A stretch of 64,000 nucleotides of DNA from a bacterium 336/3 (GTDB lineage: Bacteria > Bacteroidota > Bacteroidia > Cytophagales > Thermonemataceae). The stretch covers positions 998,107-1,062,106 of the forward strand of contig LJIE01000001.1 in the NCBI GenBank assembly GCA_001281695.1. The letters are read 5' to 3'. A program made the position numbers and the translations under genes. Below, one piece after another: positions 52,707 through 61,127 of the stretch (positions within the stretch are counted from its first letter, which is position 1; each line of letters starts with the position of its first letter). The notes beneath the pieces were generated by a model. That model was not told the DNA's origin. It did not search any database and was given only the letters and a program-made list of their open reading frames with translations.

Positions 52707-53936
52707 ATGAACACAACACTTAATTTAAGCTATCAGGAGTTAGAGAAAATCCCTGATAGCGTACTTGAAAAATTTTATTTGGAAAGTTTAATAATAGGCG
52801 ATGAATTTGATATCAAAGATGATTTTGGACATCCTCAAGAATATTCTGATGGAGACTGGAAATTTTTAAATAAACTCAAAAAACTACCAAGTGATCTAAA
52901 TCAACTTAAAAATCTCAAAAATTTAGATTTGAGAGGTAATAGACTCAAAAAAGCTGTACTTACAGATTTTCCTAAACTTGAACACATCAATTTAGAAAGA
53001 AATGAGTTGGAGACGATTAAACTACAAGACTTACCACTATTAAAATCTGTTAATTTATCTCATAATCAGTTTGTTAAAATAAATATTGGAGGTTTGCCAA
53101 ATTTAGAGCATCTAAAACTCTATAATTGTAAACTTGAAAAGGCTCAAATTCAGAAAATGTCGAATCTTGTTGAGCTTAATTTAAGAGAAAATAGATTGAA
53201 TAGTATAAGTCTAAAAGAGTTGCCTGCACTTAAAAAAGTGACATTAACACGTAATCTACTTGAAAAAATTCGACTTTCAGGGTTTGAAAGTTTGGAAATA
53301 CTCAACATTAAAGAAAATAGATTAAAAGAGATATATCTTTCAGATTTACCAAATCTCAAAGAACTTGATATCAGTGATAATAAAGTTGAGGTGTTACATT
53401 TAAAAAACCTGCCATCTCTGACACATCTGTATTGTTACAATTCAAAACTCAAAAAATTAATTCTTGAAGCTTCAGAATTACCCAAACTGACAAACCTAAG
53501 TATTTCTGGAAATATCTTAATAGAACTGAAACTACAAGACTTTTCAGAACTTGCAACGATTTATTGTGAAAATAATTTGGTAAGAAAGGTTAAGTTTCAA
53601 AACTTACCCAAACTCACAAGACTATACTTCAAGAATAACCACTTAACTAAATTTGACTGGTTAGAAAATATTCCAGAAATTACGAATCTGAATGTTATGG
53701 GAAATTATATTGAAAATGCAGAAGAACTTGTGAATCTTAAATCTTTAAAGACACTCGATATAGCATCAAATCCTTTAGAAAGCTTAGATTTTATAAAAAA
53801 AATGCCTCAATTAGAGTCTTTGTATATTACAAGTTCTGCATGGAAGACCACTCTTATTCCTGAGAAATTTTTGGGTAAATATCCTTATGAAAATAGTTTA
53901 GAGAAAATAAAAAAATACTTTTCGAGCCATGAGTAA
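52707..53936 (+). CDS. cytoplasmic leucine-rich-repeat protein, first of a tandem pair
   Basis: The 409-residue protein consists almost wholly of about fourteen 21-residue LRRs of the form L-x2-L-x-L-x2-N-x-L-x2-I-x-L-x2-L-P-x (for example LEHINLERNELETIKLQDLP), with a leading region (residues 1-~65) and a cap that departs from the repeat at the end. There is no signal peptide or membrane helix. Such proteins are protein-protein interaction scaffolds. The next LRR gene overlaps by 8 bp (ATGAGTAA), so the two are coupled. Function unknown. Confidence 0.85.
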   Translation: MNTTLNLSYQELEKIPDSVLEKFYLESLIIGDEFDIKDDFGHPQEYSDGDWKFLNKLKKLPSDLNQLKNLKNLDLRGNRLKKAVLTDFPKLEHINLERNELETIKLQDLPLLKSVNLSHNQFVKINIGGLPNLEHLKLYNCKLEKAQIQKMSNLVELNLRENRLNSISLKELPALKKVTLTRNLLEKIRLSGFESLEILNIKENRLKEIYLSDLPNLKELDISDNKVEVLHLKNLPSLTHLYCYNSKLKKLILEASELPKLTNLSISGNILIELKLQDFSELATIYCENNLVRKVKFQNLPKLTRLYFKNNHLTKFDWLENIPEITNLNVMGNYIENAEELVNLKSLKTLDIASNPLESLDFIKKMPQLESLYITSSAWKTTLIPEKFLGKYPYENSLEKIKKYFSSHE

Positions 53937-55125
53937 TACTTTTGAATCTATTTTAAAGGAAAACTGGGAAAATAAAGATGAGTTTTTATCTATTGAAAAT
54001 GATGAAAACTTAACAGAATTACCAGTTCCTTTTTCTAAATATCAGCATTTAAAAAGTCTTAAAATTCATAAAACCAATCTTAAGAAAATTGAACTCTCAA
54101 AATTCTCCAAACTCAGAAAAGTTAAATTAGTAAGCAATCAGATTGAGCAGATAAAAATAGAAAAACTGCCAAACTTGGCAGTTTTAGACCTTTCTGGTAA
54201 TAAAATTAAAAACATTGAAATTGCCAATTTACCTAATCTGCTTGAATTAAATTTAAGTTATAATGGTTTAGAAAGAGTAGAACTTAAAAATTTACCTTCA
54301 CTCAAAACTATTACACTCAATTTCAATCAAATTAATGATATTTCTATAAAAAATCTATCCAGTTTATACTATTTAAGTATTGAAAATAACCCATTAGAAA
54401 ATATAGAACTTGAAAACTTGCCTAAATTATGGTATTTTTCATGTAAAAAACATTTACTCAAAGAATTAAAACTTTCAGGATTTCCAAATCTAGAAAGAAT
54501 AGATATTTCTGCTGGTAATTTAGAAAGCCTCGAATTAAGCAATATGCCTTACTTGGATATTATATGGGCAAATGAAAATAAGCTCACACAAATAAATCTT
54601 GCAAATCTTAAAAATTTACAGTACCTCAATCTAAATAAAAACTTGATTTCTCAAATACAATTCAACAATCTCCCCAAGCTCAAAGAATTAAAGTTAGAGT
54701 ATAATCAGCTTAAACAGCTAAATGTAGAAAAATTAGAAGGCTTAGAAATCCTTTCGATAGGATATAATCAACTTCAAAAACTTTATGCAAATGGTTTACA
54801 ATATTTAGAAACAATTTTAGCTTCATGTAATAAATTTAAGGAGATTCTGATAAAAGACTTACCACGTTGTAAATACATCAATTTAGCCTATAATATACTG
54901 ATAAATCCACAATTTGAGGGCTGTCCCTGTTTAAGTAGTTTGTGTTTGGGTAATAACGAAATAAAAACATTGGACTTTATCTGGCGATTGGAATCGTTGG
55001 TTTATTTAGAACTTGGAGGTAATGCTGATATCCTCTTGCCAAAAGATGTGGTTTGGAATAAAAACTGGCAAAGAAATTGTGCCAAAGAAGCTAAAGAATA
55101 TATATCCCAAACAAAATGGAAATAA
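53929..55125 (+). CDS. leucine-rich-repeat protein, second of a tandem pair
   Basis: The 398-residue protein also consists of about fourteen 21-residue LRRs (for example LAVLDLSGNKIKNIEIANLPN), with a short N-terminal cap (SNTFESILKENWENKDEF) and a C-terminal KEYISQTKWK. It is clearly a diverged paralogue of the upstream protein, produced by gene duplication. Both lack export signals. Its stop codon TAA overlaps the ATG of the next gene by one base (TAATG), so three genes are translated as one unit. Confidence 0.85.
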   Translation: MSNTFESILKENWENKDEFLSIENDENLTELPVPFSKYQHLKSLKIHKTNLKKIELSKFSKLRKVKLVSNQIEQIKIEKLPNLAVLDLSGNKIKNIEIANLPNLLELNLSYNGLERVELKNLPSLKTITLNFNQINDISIKNLSSLYYLSIENNPLENIELENLPKLWYFSCKKHLLKELKLSGFPNLERIDISAGNLESLELSNMPYLDIIWANENKLTQINLANLKNLQYLNLNKNLISQIQFNNLPKLKELKLEYNQLKQLNVEKLEGLEILSIGYNQLQKLYANGLQYLETILASCNKFKEILIKDLPRCKYINLAYNILINPQFEGCPCLSSLCLGNNEIKTLDFIWRLESLVYLELGGNADILLPKDVVWNKNWQRNCAKEAKEYISQTKWK

Positions 55126-55628
55126 TGTATCGTTTTATATTGTTGATTTTACTATTACCCTTTTCAATAATGGCTCAAGATGATACTCAAAACAAAAGCT
55201 TACAAGTTGATTTGAAAGTTTTGAAAGATGGAAAAATAGAAGTGAAAATCACCAATATATACTCTGATAACCTGTATTTGAATAGTCATGTAAAAGCTGG
55301 GGAGAGTTTACATTACGATTATTTTGAACTCGAAGCCATAACTCCCGATTATGAACATATCTATGGAATAGATTTTAAAGATAGTAGAGATAAAGCTTAT
55401 CCTGTTACAATTCAATTAAAACCAAAAGAAAGTATTACTCATATCATAAACCTTTTGGAATGGGCAGAGAAAACTCATAACCAGCAAACTTTATGGGAAT
55501 ATGCTAAAATTCGTAGCTTGCCCCAGAAATGTGGTGTTAAAATCAGAATAAAATATTATAACTCCCAGACTGAGGAAAAAAGAAAAATTTGGAGAGGATA
55601 TGTATATTCGGATTGGGTAATATGGTAA
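55125..55628 (+). CDS. small exported protein coupled to the LRR pair
   Basis: From the ATG at 55125, which shares a base with the LRR stop, the protein (167 residues) has a signal peptide (MYRFILLILLLPFSIMAQ) and a beta-rich domain that begins LQVDLKVLKDGKIEVKITNIYSDNLYLNSH, reminiscent of an immunoglobulin-like fold. There are no catalytic motifs. Being translationally linked to two cytoplasmic LRR proteins while exported is unusual. I do not recognise the family. A terminator follows directly. Confidence 0.65.
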   Translation: MYRFILLILLLPFSIMAQDDTQNKSLQVDLKVLKDGKIEVKITNIYSDNLYLNSHVKAGESLHYDYFELEAITPDYEHIYGIDFKDSRDKAYPVTIQLKPKESITHIINLLEWAEKTHNQQTLWEYAKIRSLPQKCGVKIRIKYYNSQTEEKRKIWRGYVYSDWVIW

Positions 55629-55632
55629 TAAC

Positions 55633-55657
55633 AAAAGCCTATCAAAGATAGGCTTTT
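55633..55657 (+). terminator. intrinsic terminator after the LRR operon
   Basis: The 11-bp stem AAAAGCCTATC/GATAGGCTTTT with an AAA loop lies 5 bp after the last stop of the LRR operon. Confidence 0.85.
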
Positions 55658-55680
55658 ACATTTTGTTCAGGGTGTTTAAC

Positions 55681-55983
55681 TTAACTATGCAATGTGTTGA
55701 ATTCGTCTAAATTTGTATTTTGAAAATATTTATACATTTTGAAAATAATGGCTAAAGCAAGAGCCACTTCGGTCGCTGCAATAATCATAATAAATAAAGT
55801 AAATGTTTGTCCATCAATATGGTTGTGGTAATTGCTGAAAGCTAAAAGATTCAAATTGGCAGCATTTAAAATAAGCTCTATACCAATGAGTATCATGATA
55901 GCATTTTTCTTACTTAGCATGATATAAATTCCCAAAGAAAACATCAAAACGCCTATCAATAAATATATTTGTATATCAATCAT
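55681..55983 (-). CDS. nuoK: NADH-quinone oxidoreductase subunit K, solitary
   Basis: The start at 55983 gives a 100-residue protein whose conserved acidic residues fall at Glu36 (GIELILNAANLNLLAF) and Glu72 (ATEVALALAI), the same numbers as in E. coli NuoK, which supports this start over the longer frame. It has three membrane helices and is a proton-pumping subunit of complex I. In most genomes nuoK lies between nuoJ and nuoL; here its neighbours are an exported protein and a glycosyltransferase and no other nuo gene is in the window, so it is separated from its operon or is an extra copy. Confidence 0.92.
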   Translation of the reverse strand: MIDIQIYLLIGVLMFSLGIYIMLSKKNAIMILIGIELILNAANLNLLAFSNYHNHIDGQTFTLFIMIIAATEVALALAIIFKMYKYFQNTNLDEFNTLHS

Positions 55984-56085
55984 ATTTTTATTAGAATAAT
56001 AATTACAATACAAATGTGTAATATTTTTTCTGATTGTACCAATGATAGTTTATGAAAATCATGATATATTTCATGAAAGTTTAGT

Positions 56086-57069
56086 ATGAATACACCAATT
56101 GTTTCTATCATTGCCCTATCTTATAACCATGCCTTGTATATCAATGAGGCTTTAGAGTCTATTTGGAATCAAACATATCGAAATTTTGAGATTATCATAA
56201 TTGATGATGCTAGTATAGACAACAGTGTGGAGGTGATTAAATCTTTTTTAGAAAAACACCCAACCCATATTCCTATACAATATGTTTTTCATTCTATTAA
56301 TCAAGGAAATTGTATATCATTTAATGAAGGACTTTCTAAAGCAAAAGGTAAATACGTTATAGATTTTGCATTGGATGATGTGATGCTTCCTGAAAGAATA
56401 GAGCAACAAGTTGTTTTTTTTGAAAAACAACTTGGAAATGTAGGAATCTTATTTACCAATGCCATTTTAATTGATGAGCAAAGTAAAAAAATAGGTTATC
56501 ATTATCCTGTCAATTCCAAACAAGAAGCTATTCAAAAGCCTCCACAAGGGAAGGTTTTTAAAAATATTTTAGAAAAATATTTTATTTGTCCTCCCACCAT
56601 GATGCTCCGAAAAGAAATGCTGATTTCATTAAATGGCTATGATGAAACACTTGCTTACGAGGATTTTGATTTGTGGGTACGAGCGTCTCAAATCGCTGAT
56701 TTTGTGTATTTAGACAAAATTACAACACTGTATCGTAGAACTGCTCACTCTTTATCAAGCGGATTTTATCAAACTCAAAAGAATCCATTGTTAGCATCTA
56801 CTTTGGTTGTTTTAAAAAAAGTGTATGATTTTTGTGTAGAAGAAGAGGAGTTTAAATTATTAGCTCAAAATGTTCAGTATCATCAAAGGCAATGTTTTTT
56901 TACCGAAAATTTTGATTTACTTGATGAATATAGTAATTTCTTAAATCAGTTGAATTTGAGGAAATATAGAACTTTTTTGACAAAATTTATAGAATTTTTA
57001 GGCAAAAATCGGTTAAAACTTTCTAAATTGTATCAAATGTATAAAAAATTACGATATGCGAATTCTTAA
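56086..57069 (+). CDS. family 2 glycosyltransferase
   Basis: The 327-residue enzyme has a GT-A domain opening with PIVSIIALSYNHALYINEALESI, IIIDDASIDNS and the DXD equivalent DFALDDVMLPERI, plus a late EDFDLWVRAS motif seen in bacterial surface-polysaccharide transferases. There is no membrane helix. It probably adds one sugar to a surface glycan from a nucleotide donor. The 3' end overlaps the start of the next gene by 14 bp. A palindromic AT-rich stretch precedes it. Confidence 0.87.
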   Translation: MNTPIVSIIALSYNHALYINEALESIWNQTYRNFEIIIIDDASIDNSVEVIKSFLEKHPTHIPIQYVFHSINQGNCISFNEGLSKAKGKYVIDFALDDVMLPERIEQQVVFFEKQLGNVGILFTNAILIDEQSKKIGYHYPVNSKQEAIQKPPQGKVFKNILEKYFICPPTMMLRKEMLISLNGYDETLAYEDFDLWVRASQIADFVYLDKITTLYRRTAHSLSSGFYQTQKNPLLASTLVVLKKVYDFCVEEEEFKLLAQNVQYHQRQCFFTENFDLLDEYSNFLNQLNLRKYRTFLTKFIEFLGKNRLKLSKLYQMYKKLRYANS

Positions 57070-57667
57070 AATATGTGTATTAGTTCTTTTGTTTGGACAT
57101 GCTTCAAAAGCACAAATAGCTTTAGGTTTTAGTACTTCACAAGATTTGTATTATAAAGGAGCAAGTGACTTTAAAAGGTTTTATGGTGTTGGTCTTCAAT
57201 ACTATGTAGGTGACCATGTAAGTTTTAATAATAGAATCATGTTTGGAGTGAATCAGACAAACAAAGGAGTGATGGTACATTATGGTTTGGGTGGCTTGCT
57301 TACTCAAGCAGCTCTGAGTGGTGGTGGATGGTTTTGGACAAGTGGAAATTTTGTCAATGAACTGATAGGTTTGGTTATTTTGCCTGTTATTATTCCTGAA
57401 GGTGTACAATTTCACTTGGGTGGGGATAATTTACGCATATCACCTTATATCTATCCAGCATCTTTTGAATATAATACATTTACAGACTCTAAACTTAATC
57501 TCAATGATAAAGAAGTAAAAGCTATTTTAGAAGTTGGAACTGGCTTTCAAATCTTGGTAAAGGATGGATTACTAATTTCACCAAACATTGGGTGGAAAAT
57601 GAGATATGGTGATAAGAGACAAGCAATTACTTTAGGCGTTATGATAGCATTTATTAGTAAAGATTAA
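57056..57667 (+). CDS. exported protein with beta-barrel-like profile
   Basis: The 203-residue protein has a signal peptide (MRILKICVLVLLFGHASKAQ) and glycine/aromatic-rich alternating strands (GLQYYVGDHVSFNNRIMFGV, GLLTQAALSGGGWFW) that suggest a small outer-membrane or periplasmic beta barrel. It overlaps the upstream GT2 gene by 14 bp, so they are translated together; it may be linked to surface glycan export or sensing. No known family is apparent. Confidence 0.6.
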   Translation: MRILKICVLVLLFGHASKAQIALGFSTSQDLYYKGASDFKRFYGVGLQYYVGDHVSFNNRIMFGVNQTNKGVMVHYGLGGLLTQAALSGGGWFWTSGNFVNELIGLVILPVIIPEGVQFHLGGDNLRISPYIYPASFEYNTFTDSKLNLNDKEVKAILEVGTGFQILVKDGLLISPNIGWKMRYGDKRQAITLGVMIAFISKD

Positions 57668-57704
57668 ACAAAAAAGACTGATTTATAATCAGTCTTTTTT
57701 GTTT
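57666..57704. terminator. bidirectional intrinsic terminator
   Basis: A perfect 18-bp stem (57666-57683 with 57687-57704) around TAT. The right arm contains the stop codon of the convergent sigma factor gene. Confidence 0.93.
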
Positions 57705-58216
57705 CTATCCTCATAGCCAAGCTTTAGAAGTGTATCTTTCAATTCTTTTCTAGCAATATGAATTCTATTTTTGACCGTACCAATAGGTATGGCAAGTCTT
57801 TCTGCAATTTCATGGTATTTAAAGCCTTTGTAATACATTAAAAAAGGATTTCTGTAAGTGTCTTCAAGATTCTCTAAGGCAGTAGAAATTTCCTGTAATG
57901 CAAAAGAAGATGTAGCTCCATTCTCTGCAATAGTATTTGCACTATTAATAAAATGTAGGTTTTCAGTAGTATCTATAAATGTTTTACGTCTTACCATACG
58001 TTGATAGTTGGTAATAAACGTATTTTTCATGATGGTATAAAGCCATGCTTTGAGGTTTGTACCATCAGCAAACTTCTCTTTATTCGTGAAGGCTTTAAAT
58101 AGAGTTTCTTGTATAAGATCATTAGCATCTTCCAAATCTTTGGTAAGTCTCATAGCGAAAGGCTTTAGAGATTTTGATGCTCGTTCAAGCTGATAATTGA
58201 ATTCGAGAACTGTCAT
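57689..58216 (-). CDS. ECF-type RNA polymerase sigma factor
   Basis: The 175-residue protein has region 2 (LTKDLEDANDLIQETLFKAF, with LKAWLYTIMKNTFITNYQR) and region 4 (YHEIAERLAIPIGTVKNRIHIARKEL), with a short linker. It lacks regions 1 and 3, as expected for group 4 sigma factors. ECF factors redirect RNA polymerase to stress or surface genes. No anti-sigma factor (FecR-like or zinc anti-sigma) lies next to it. It is divergent from the TrpG/PabA gene. Confidence 0.92.
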   Translation of the reverse strand: MTVLEFNYQLERASKSLKPFAMRLTKDLEDANDLIQETLFKAFTNKEKFADGTNLKAWLYTIMKNTFITNYQRMVRRKTFIDTTENLHFINSANTIAENGATSSFALQEISTALENLEDTYRNPFLMYYKGFKYHEIAERLAIPIGTVKNRIHIARKELKDTLLKLGYEDRNKKD

Positions 58217-58414
58217 ATTGGTAACTCGTTTTGTTTAATACAAATGTATAAAAAGTTAAACAAAATTCCAAGTTTTTGTTTAACTTTATTTTTATATTGT
58301 TTAACATAAAAATATAAAACTATTATCTTAAATAGTATTACTATTAAAAATACAACATTATTTCTTTTTTTGGAAAAAAACAATAGCTTTGTGAAAAAAT
58401 ATTTCAAAAAAATT

Positions 58415-58981
58415 ATGAATTTATTGGTCTTAGATAACTACGATAGTTTTACCTATAATTTGGTACATTTACTCAGAGAAGTAGGCTTCAATCCAGATGT
58501 ATTTAGAAACGATAAAATTACAGTAGATGAGGTAAATCAATATGATAAAATACTGCTCTCACCTGGTCCTAGTCTGCCCAAAGATGCGGGTATTATGCCA
58601 AAAGTTATCCAAACCTATGCTTCCACAAAAAGCATCTTAGGTGTTTGTTTAGGGCATCAGGCAATAGGAGAAGCATTTGGAGGAAGTTTGTACAATTTAC
58701 CTGAAGTACAACATGGAGTAGCTACTGATACAATTATTACGAATACTCAAGAAAAACTATTCCAAAAGTTACCTCAACAGTTTAAAATAGGTAGGTATCA
58801 TTCATGGGTGATTGATAAAAAATCGTTAGAAAATACTGATTTACAAATCACTGCTGAAGATGAACAAGGTTTTGTAATGGCTGTACGTCATAAAAAATAT
58901 GATGTTTGTGGTGTGCAATTCCATCCTGAAAGTATCCTGACAGAACATGGTAAGCAGATGATTTTGAATTGGTTAGGGTAA
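58415..58981 (+). CDS. anthranilate/aminodeoxychorismate synthase glutamine amidotransferase
   Basis: The ATG at 58415 begins MNLLVLDNYDSFTYNLVHLL, the usual start of TrpG/PabA. The 188-residue class I amidotransferase has the nucleophile in GVCLGHQAIGE and the His-x-Glu pair in VQFHPESIL. It supplies ammonia from glutamine to TrpE or PabB. No trp or pab gene is adjacent, so one cannot tell which partner it serves, and it may be amphibolic. It lies 4 bp before the yjjG-like gene. Confidence 0.9.
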   Translation: MNLLVLDNYDSFTYNLVHLLREVGFNPDVFRNDKITVDEVNQYDKILLSPGPSLPKDAGIMPKVIQTYASTKSILGVCLGHQAIGEAFGGSLYNLPEVQHGVATDTIITNTQEKLFQKLPQQFKIGRYHSWVIDKKSLENTDLQITAEDEQGFVMAVRHKKYDVCGVQFHPESILTEHGKQMILNWLG

Positions 58982-58985
58982 TTTT

Positions 58986-59675
58986 ATGAAAACATATCAA
59001 CATATTTTCTTTGATTTAGATCATACACTTTGGGATTTTGAAAAAAACTCTAATGAAACTTTAGCGGAACTACATGAAGAGCATCTTGAAGAAGAGCAAG
59101 TTCCCATTCACAAGTTTCTTGAAGCTTTTCATCGAGTCAATGATCACTTATGGCATTTGCATGATACTTATCAAATATCTACTCATGAACTTAGAGAAAG
59201 TAGGTTCCAATTAGTTTTCAAAGAATTTAACTTTGCAAATACAAATGTTATTGAAATGTTTGGTGAGCGTTATTTAGCAAGAACACCAAAAAAACCTTAT
59301 TTATTGCCTAATGCAAAAGAGATTTTAGACTATTTACAACCTAAATATAAATTACACATTATCACAAATGGTTTTCCTGAAATCCAAAGAGTGAAAATGC
59401 AAAGTAGTGGAATATTAGATTATTTTGATGAAATTGTAACTTCTGCTGAAGCTGGTTGTAAAAAACCTGATACAGGTATTTTTACCTATCTGATGGGAAA
59501 GTTGAATACACAAGTAGATGAGTGTATCATGATAGGAGATAATCTGTTGACTGATATTTTGGGGGCTCAACAAACAGGTATAGATGCTGTTTTCTATAAC
59601 CCCAAACAACTACAACACAATGCTAGTCCAAATTATGAGATTAATTGTTTAGGAGATTTAAAATCTATTTTATAG
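58986..59675 (+). CDS. HAD-family nucleotidase, YjjG-like
   Basis: The 229-residue HAD hydrolase has the nucleophile motif FFDLDHTLWDFEKNS, the Thr motif in LHIITNGFP, Lys in SAEAGCKKPDTGIF and the acidic pair in IMIGDNLLTDI. The DHTLWDFEKNS form is typical of YjjG noncanonical pyrimidine nucleotidases, which dephosphorylate modified dUMP-like nucleotides. It follows the amidotransferase after 4 bp and is probably cotranscribed. Confidence 0.9.
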   Translation: MKTYQHIFFDLDHTLWDFEKNSNETLAELHEEHLEEEQVPIHKFLEAFHRVNDHLWHLHDTYQISTHELRESRFQLVFKEFNFANTNVIEMFGERYLARTPKKPYLLPNAKEILDYLQPKYKLHIITNGFPEIQRVKMQSSGILDYFDEIVTSAEAGCKKPDTGIFTYLMGKLNTQVDECIMIGDNLLTDILGAQQTGIDAVFYNPKQLQHNASPNYEINCLGDLKSIL

Positions 59676-59706
59676 ATTAGTGTACTAAACTTAATCTCAA
59701 ATATTT

Positions 59707-60399
59707 ATGAAAAAATTATTTATTTTTGCTGTACTCTTATCAATATCCAATAATTTGATATGGGCTCAAAAAGGTGATTGTAGCGGTTATTTTGCTCATA
59801 AAGCTGGTACAAAGTTTGAAATAACAGTCTATGATAAAAAAGACAAGCCTTCAACCACACTTAAATACGAAGTTTTAAAGAATACATCTACAACAAATGG
59901 TTCTGATATTGTTTTTAGCAATGAAAGTTATGACGCTAAGAATAGGCTAATTGCCAAAGGTGAATTTAGTGCAAAATGTCAAGGCTCTCAATTCACAACG
60001 GAAGTTAGAAATATGAGCTCAGAAATGATGCCCAAATCAACTGATATTCAGATGAGTGTTTCAGGTGATCAGCTAATTTATCCCCACAAACTTTCAGCAG
60101 GACAAACTCTTCCAGATGCTAGTGTAGATACACAATCTACTATGAATGGTATGAAAATTATGTCCATGAGTACTAAAATTACTAATAGAAAAGTAGAAGG
60201 TTTTGAAACAGTAGAAACACCTGCAGGTAAATTTGAATGTGTTAAAATTTCTTATACTTATAGCAATAAAATGACTTTGGGTAAGATAGAAGGAAAAGCT
60301 GTAGAATATCTTGCCAAAGGAGTTGGTTTAGTGAAGTCAGAATCTTTTGATAAAAATGGTAAAAAGGTCTCTACTCAACTACTTACAAAGATATATTAA
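59707..60399 (+). CDS. TapB/DUF3108-like exported protein
   Basis: The 230-residue protein has a signal peptide (MKKLFIFAVLLSISNNLIWAQ) and a beta-rich domain: KAGTKFEITVYDKKDKPSTT, YPHKLSAGQTLPDASV and EGFETVETPAGKFECVKISY, with YLAKGVGLVKSESFD near the end. This pattern (a TPAGxF-x-C motif, then KGVGLVK) is shared by the TapB/DUF3108-like group of Bacteroidota envelope proteins. Molecular function unknown; probably periplasmic or on the outer membrane. Confidence 0.75.
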   Translation: MKKLFIFAVLLSISNNLIWAQKGDCSGYFAHKAGTKFEITVYDKKDKPSTTLKYEVLKNTSTTNGSDIVFSNESYDAKNRLIAKGEFSAKCQGSQFTTEVRNMSSEMMPKSTDIQMSVSGDQLIYPHKLSAGQTLPDASVDTQSTMNGMKIMSMSTKITNRKVEGFETVETPAGKFECVKISYTYSNKMTLGKIEGKAVEYLAKGVGLVKSESFDKNGKKVSTQLLTKIY

Positions 60400-60416
60400 A
60401 TCAAAAATTGAAGTAA

Positions 60417-60455
60417 AAAAGAGTTTGGGTAATTAAAATTTATTCAAACTCTTTT
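60417..60455 (+). terminator. intrinsic terminator after the TapB-like gene
   Basis: The 11-bp stem AAAAGAGTTTG/CAAACTCTTTT with a 17-nt loop is followed by a T-rich segment. Confidence 0.75.
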
Positions 60456-60467
60456 GTTTTTAAAGCT

Positions 60468-61127
60468 ATGATAGGAAAATTTATAACGAAAGCAAATAGT
60501 GAGAAAAGATTTGCTATTGCTGATATACATGGTTGTTTGGAAACATTGAAAAAACTAATAACTCAAATAAGCCTGACAACCAACGATCAGCTCTTTCTAT
60601 TAGGAGATTATATCAATAGAGGCCCTAATAGCAGTGGAGTGATGAGTTATATCATGGAATTGCAAAATTTAGGGTTTCAAGTTTATCCACTTCGTGGAAA
60701 TCATGAACAAATATTAATAGAAAGTAGAGGTGAAAAATTATCAGAACCTTATTATTCATTTCTGAAGAATCTGCCTTACTATTATGAAACAGAAGACTAT
60801 TTTTTTGTTCATGCTTCTATTGATTTTAATAGCATCGAGCCATTTCAAGATACAGAAGCCATGCTTTGGAAAAGATACTCAAGCCCAGATATAGCATTTT
60901 TGAATGGTAGAAAAATTATTCATGGACATACTATTCATACAATTGATGAAATTAAGGAAGCTATTAAATATAATTTCTCAATTATTCCATTAGATAATGG
61001 ATGCTATAAAGGTTTGAGGATGAAATCAGAAGAATATGGTGAACATGGAAATCTTTGTGCATTAAATTTAGATACATTGGAACTTATTATCCAAAAAAAT
61101 ATAGATGAGCCAAGACCAAAAAATTAA
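60468..61127 (+). CDS. calcineurin-like serine/threonine phosphatase
   Basis: The 219-residue protein has the PPP metallophosphatase motifs in order: AIADIHGCLETL (Asp-x-His), LLGDYINRGPNSSG (Gly-Asp-x2-Asn-Arg-Gly, with Asn for the usual Asp), LRGNHEQ and HGHTIH. It resembles PrpA/PrpE and ApaH-like enzymes that dephosphorylate proteins or nucleotides. The replaced Asp is seen in some bacterial members. The following membrane protein gene overlaps by 23 bp. Confidence 0.88.
   Translation: MIGKFITKANSEKRFAIADIHGCLETLKKLITQISLTTNDQLFLLGDYINRGPNSSGVMSYIMELQNLGFQVYPLRGNHEQILIESRGEKLSEPYYSFLKNLPYYYETEDYFFVHASIDFNSIEPFQDTEAMLWKRYSSPDIAFLNGRKIIHGHTIHTIDEIKEAIKYNFSIIPLDNGCYKGLRMKSEEYGEHGNLCALNLDTLELIIQKNIDEPRPKN

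Noticed and set aside
52707-55125. LRR DNA repeats as a mobile or recombination element
   Set aside because: The periodicity is at protein level (21 residues) with diverged codons; no terminal repeats, target duplications or transposase are present.
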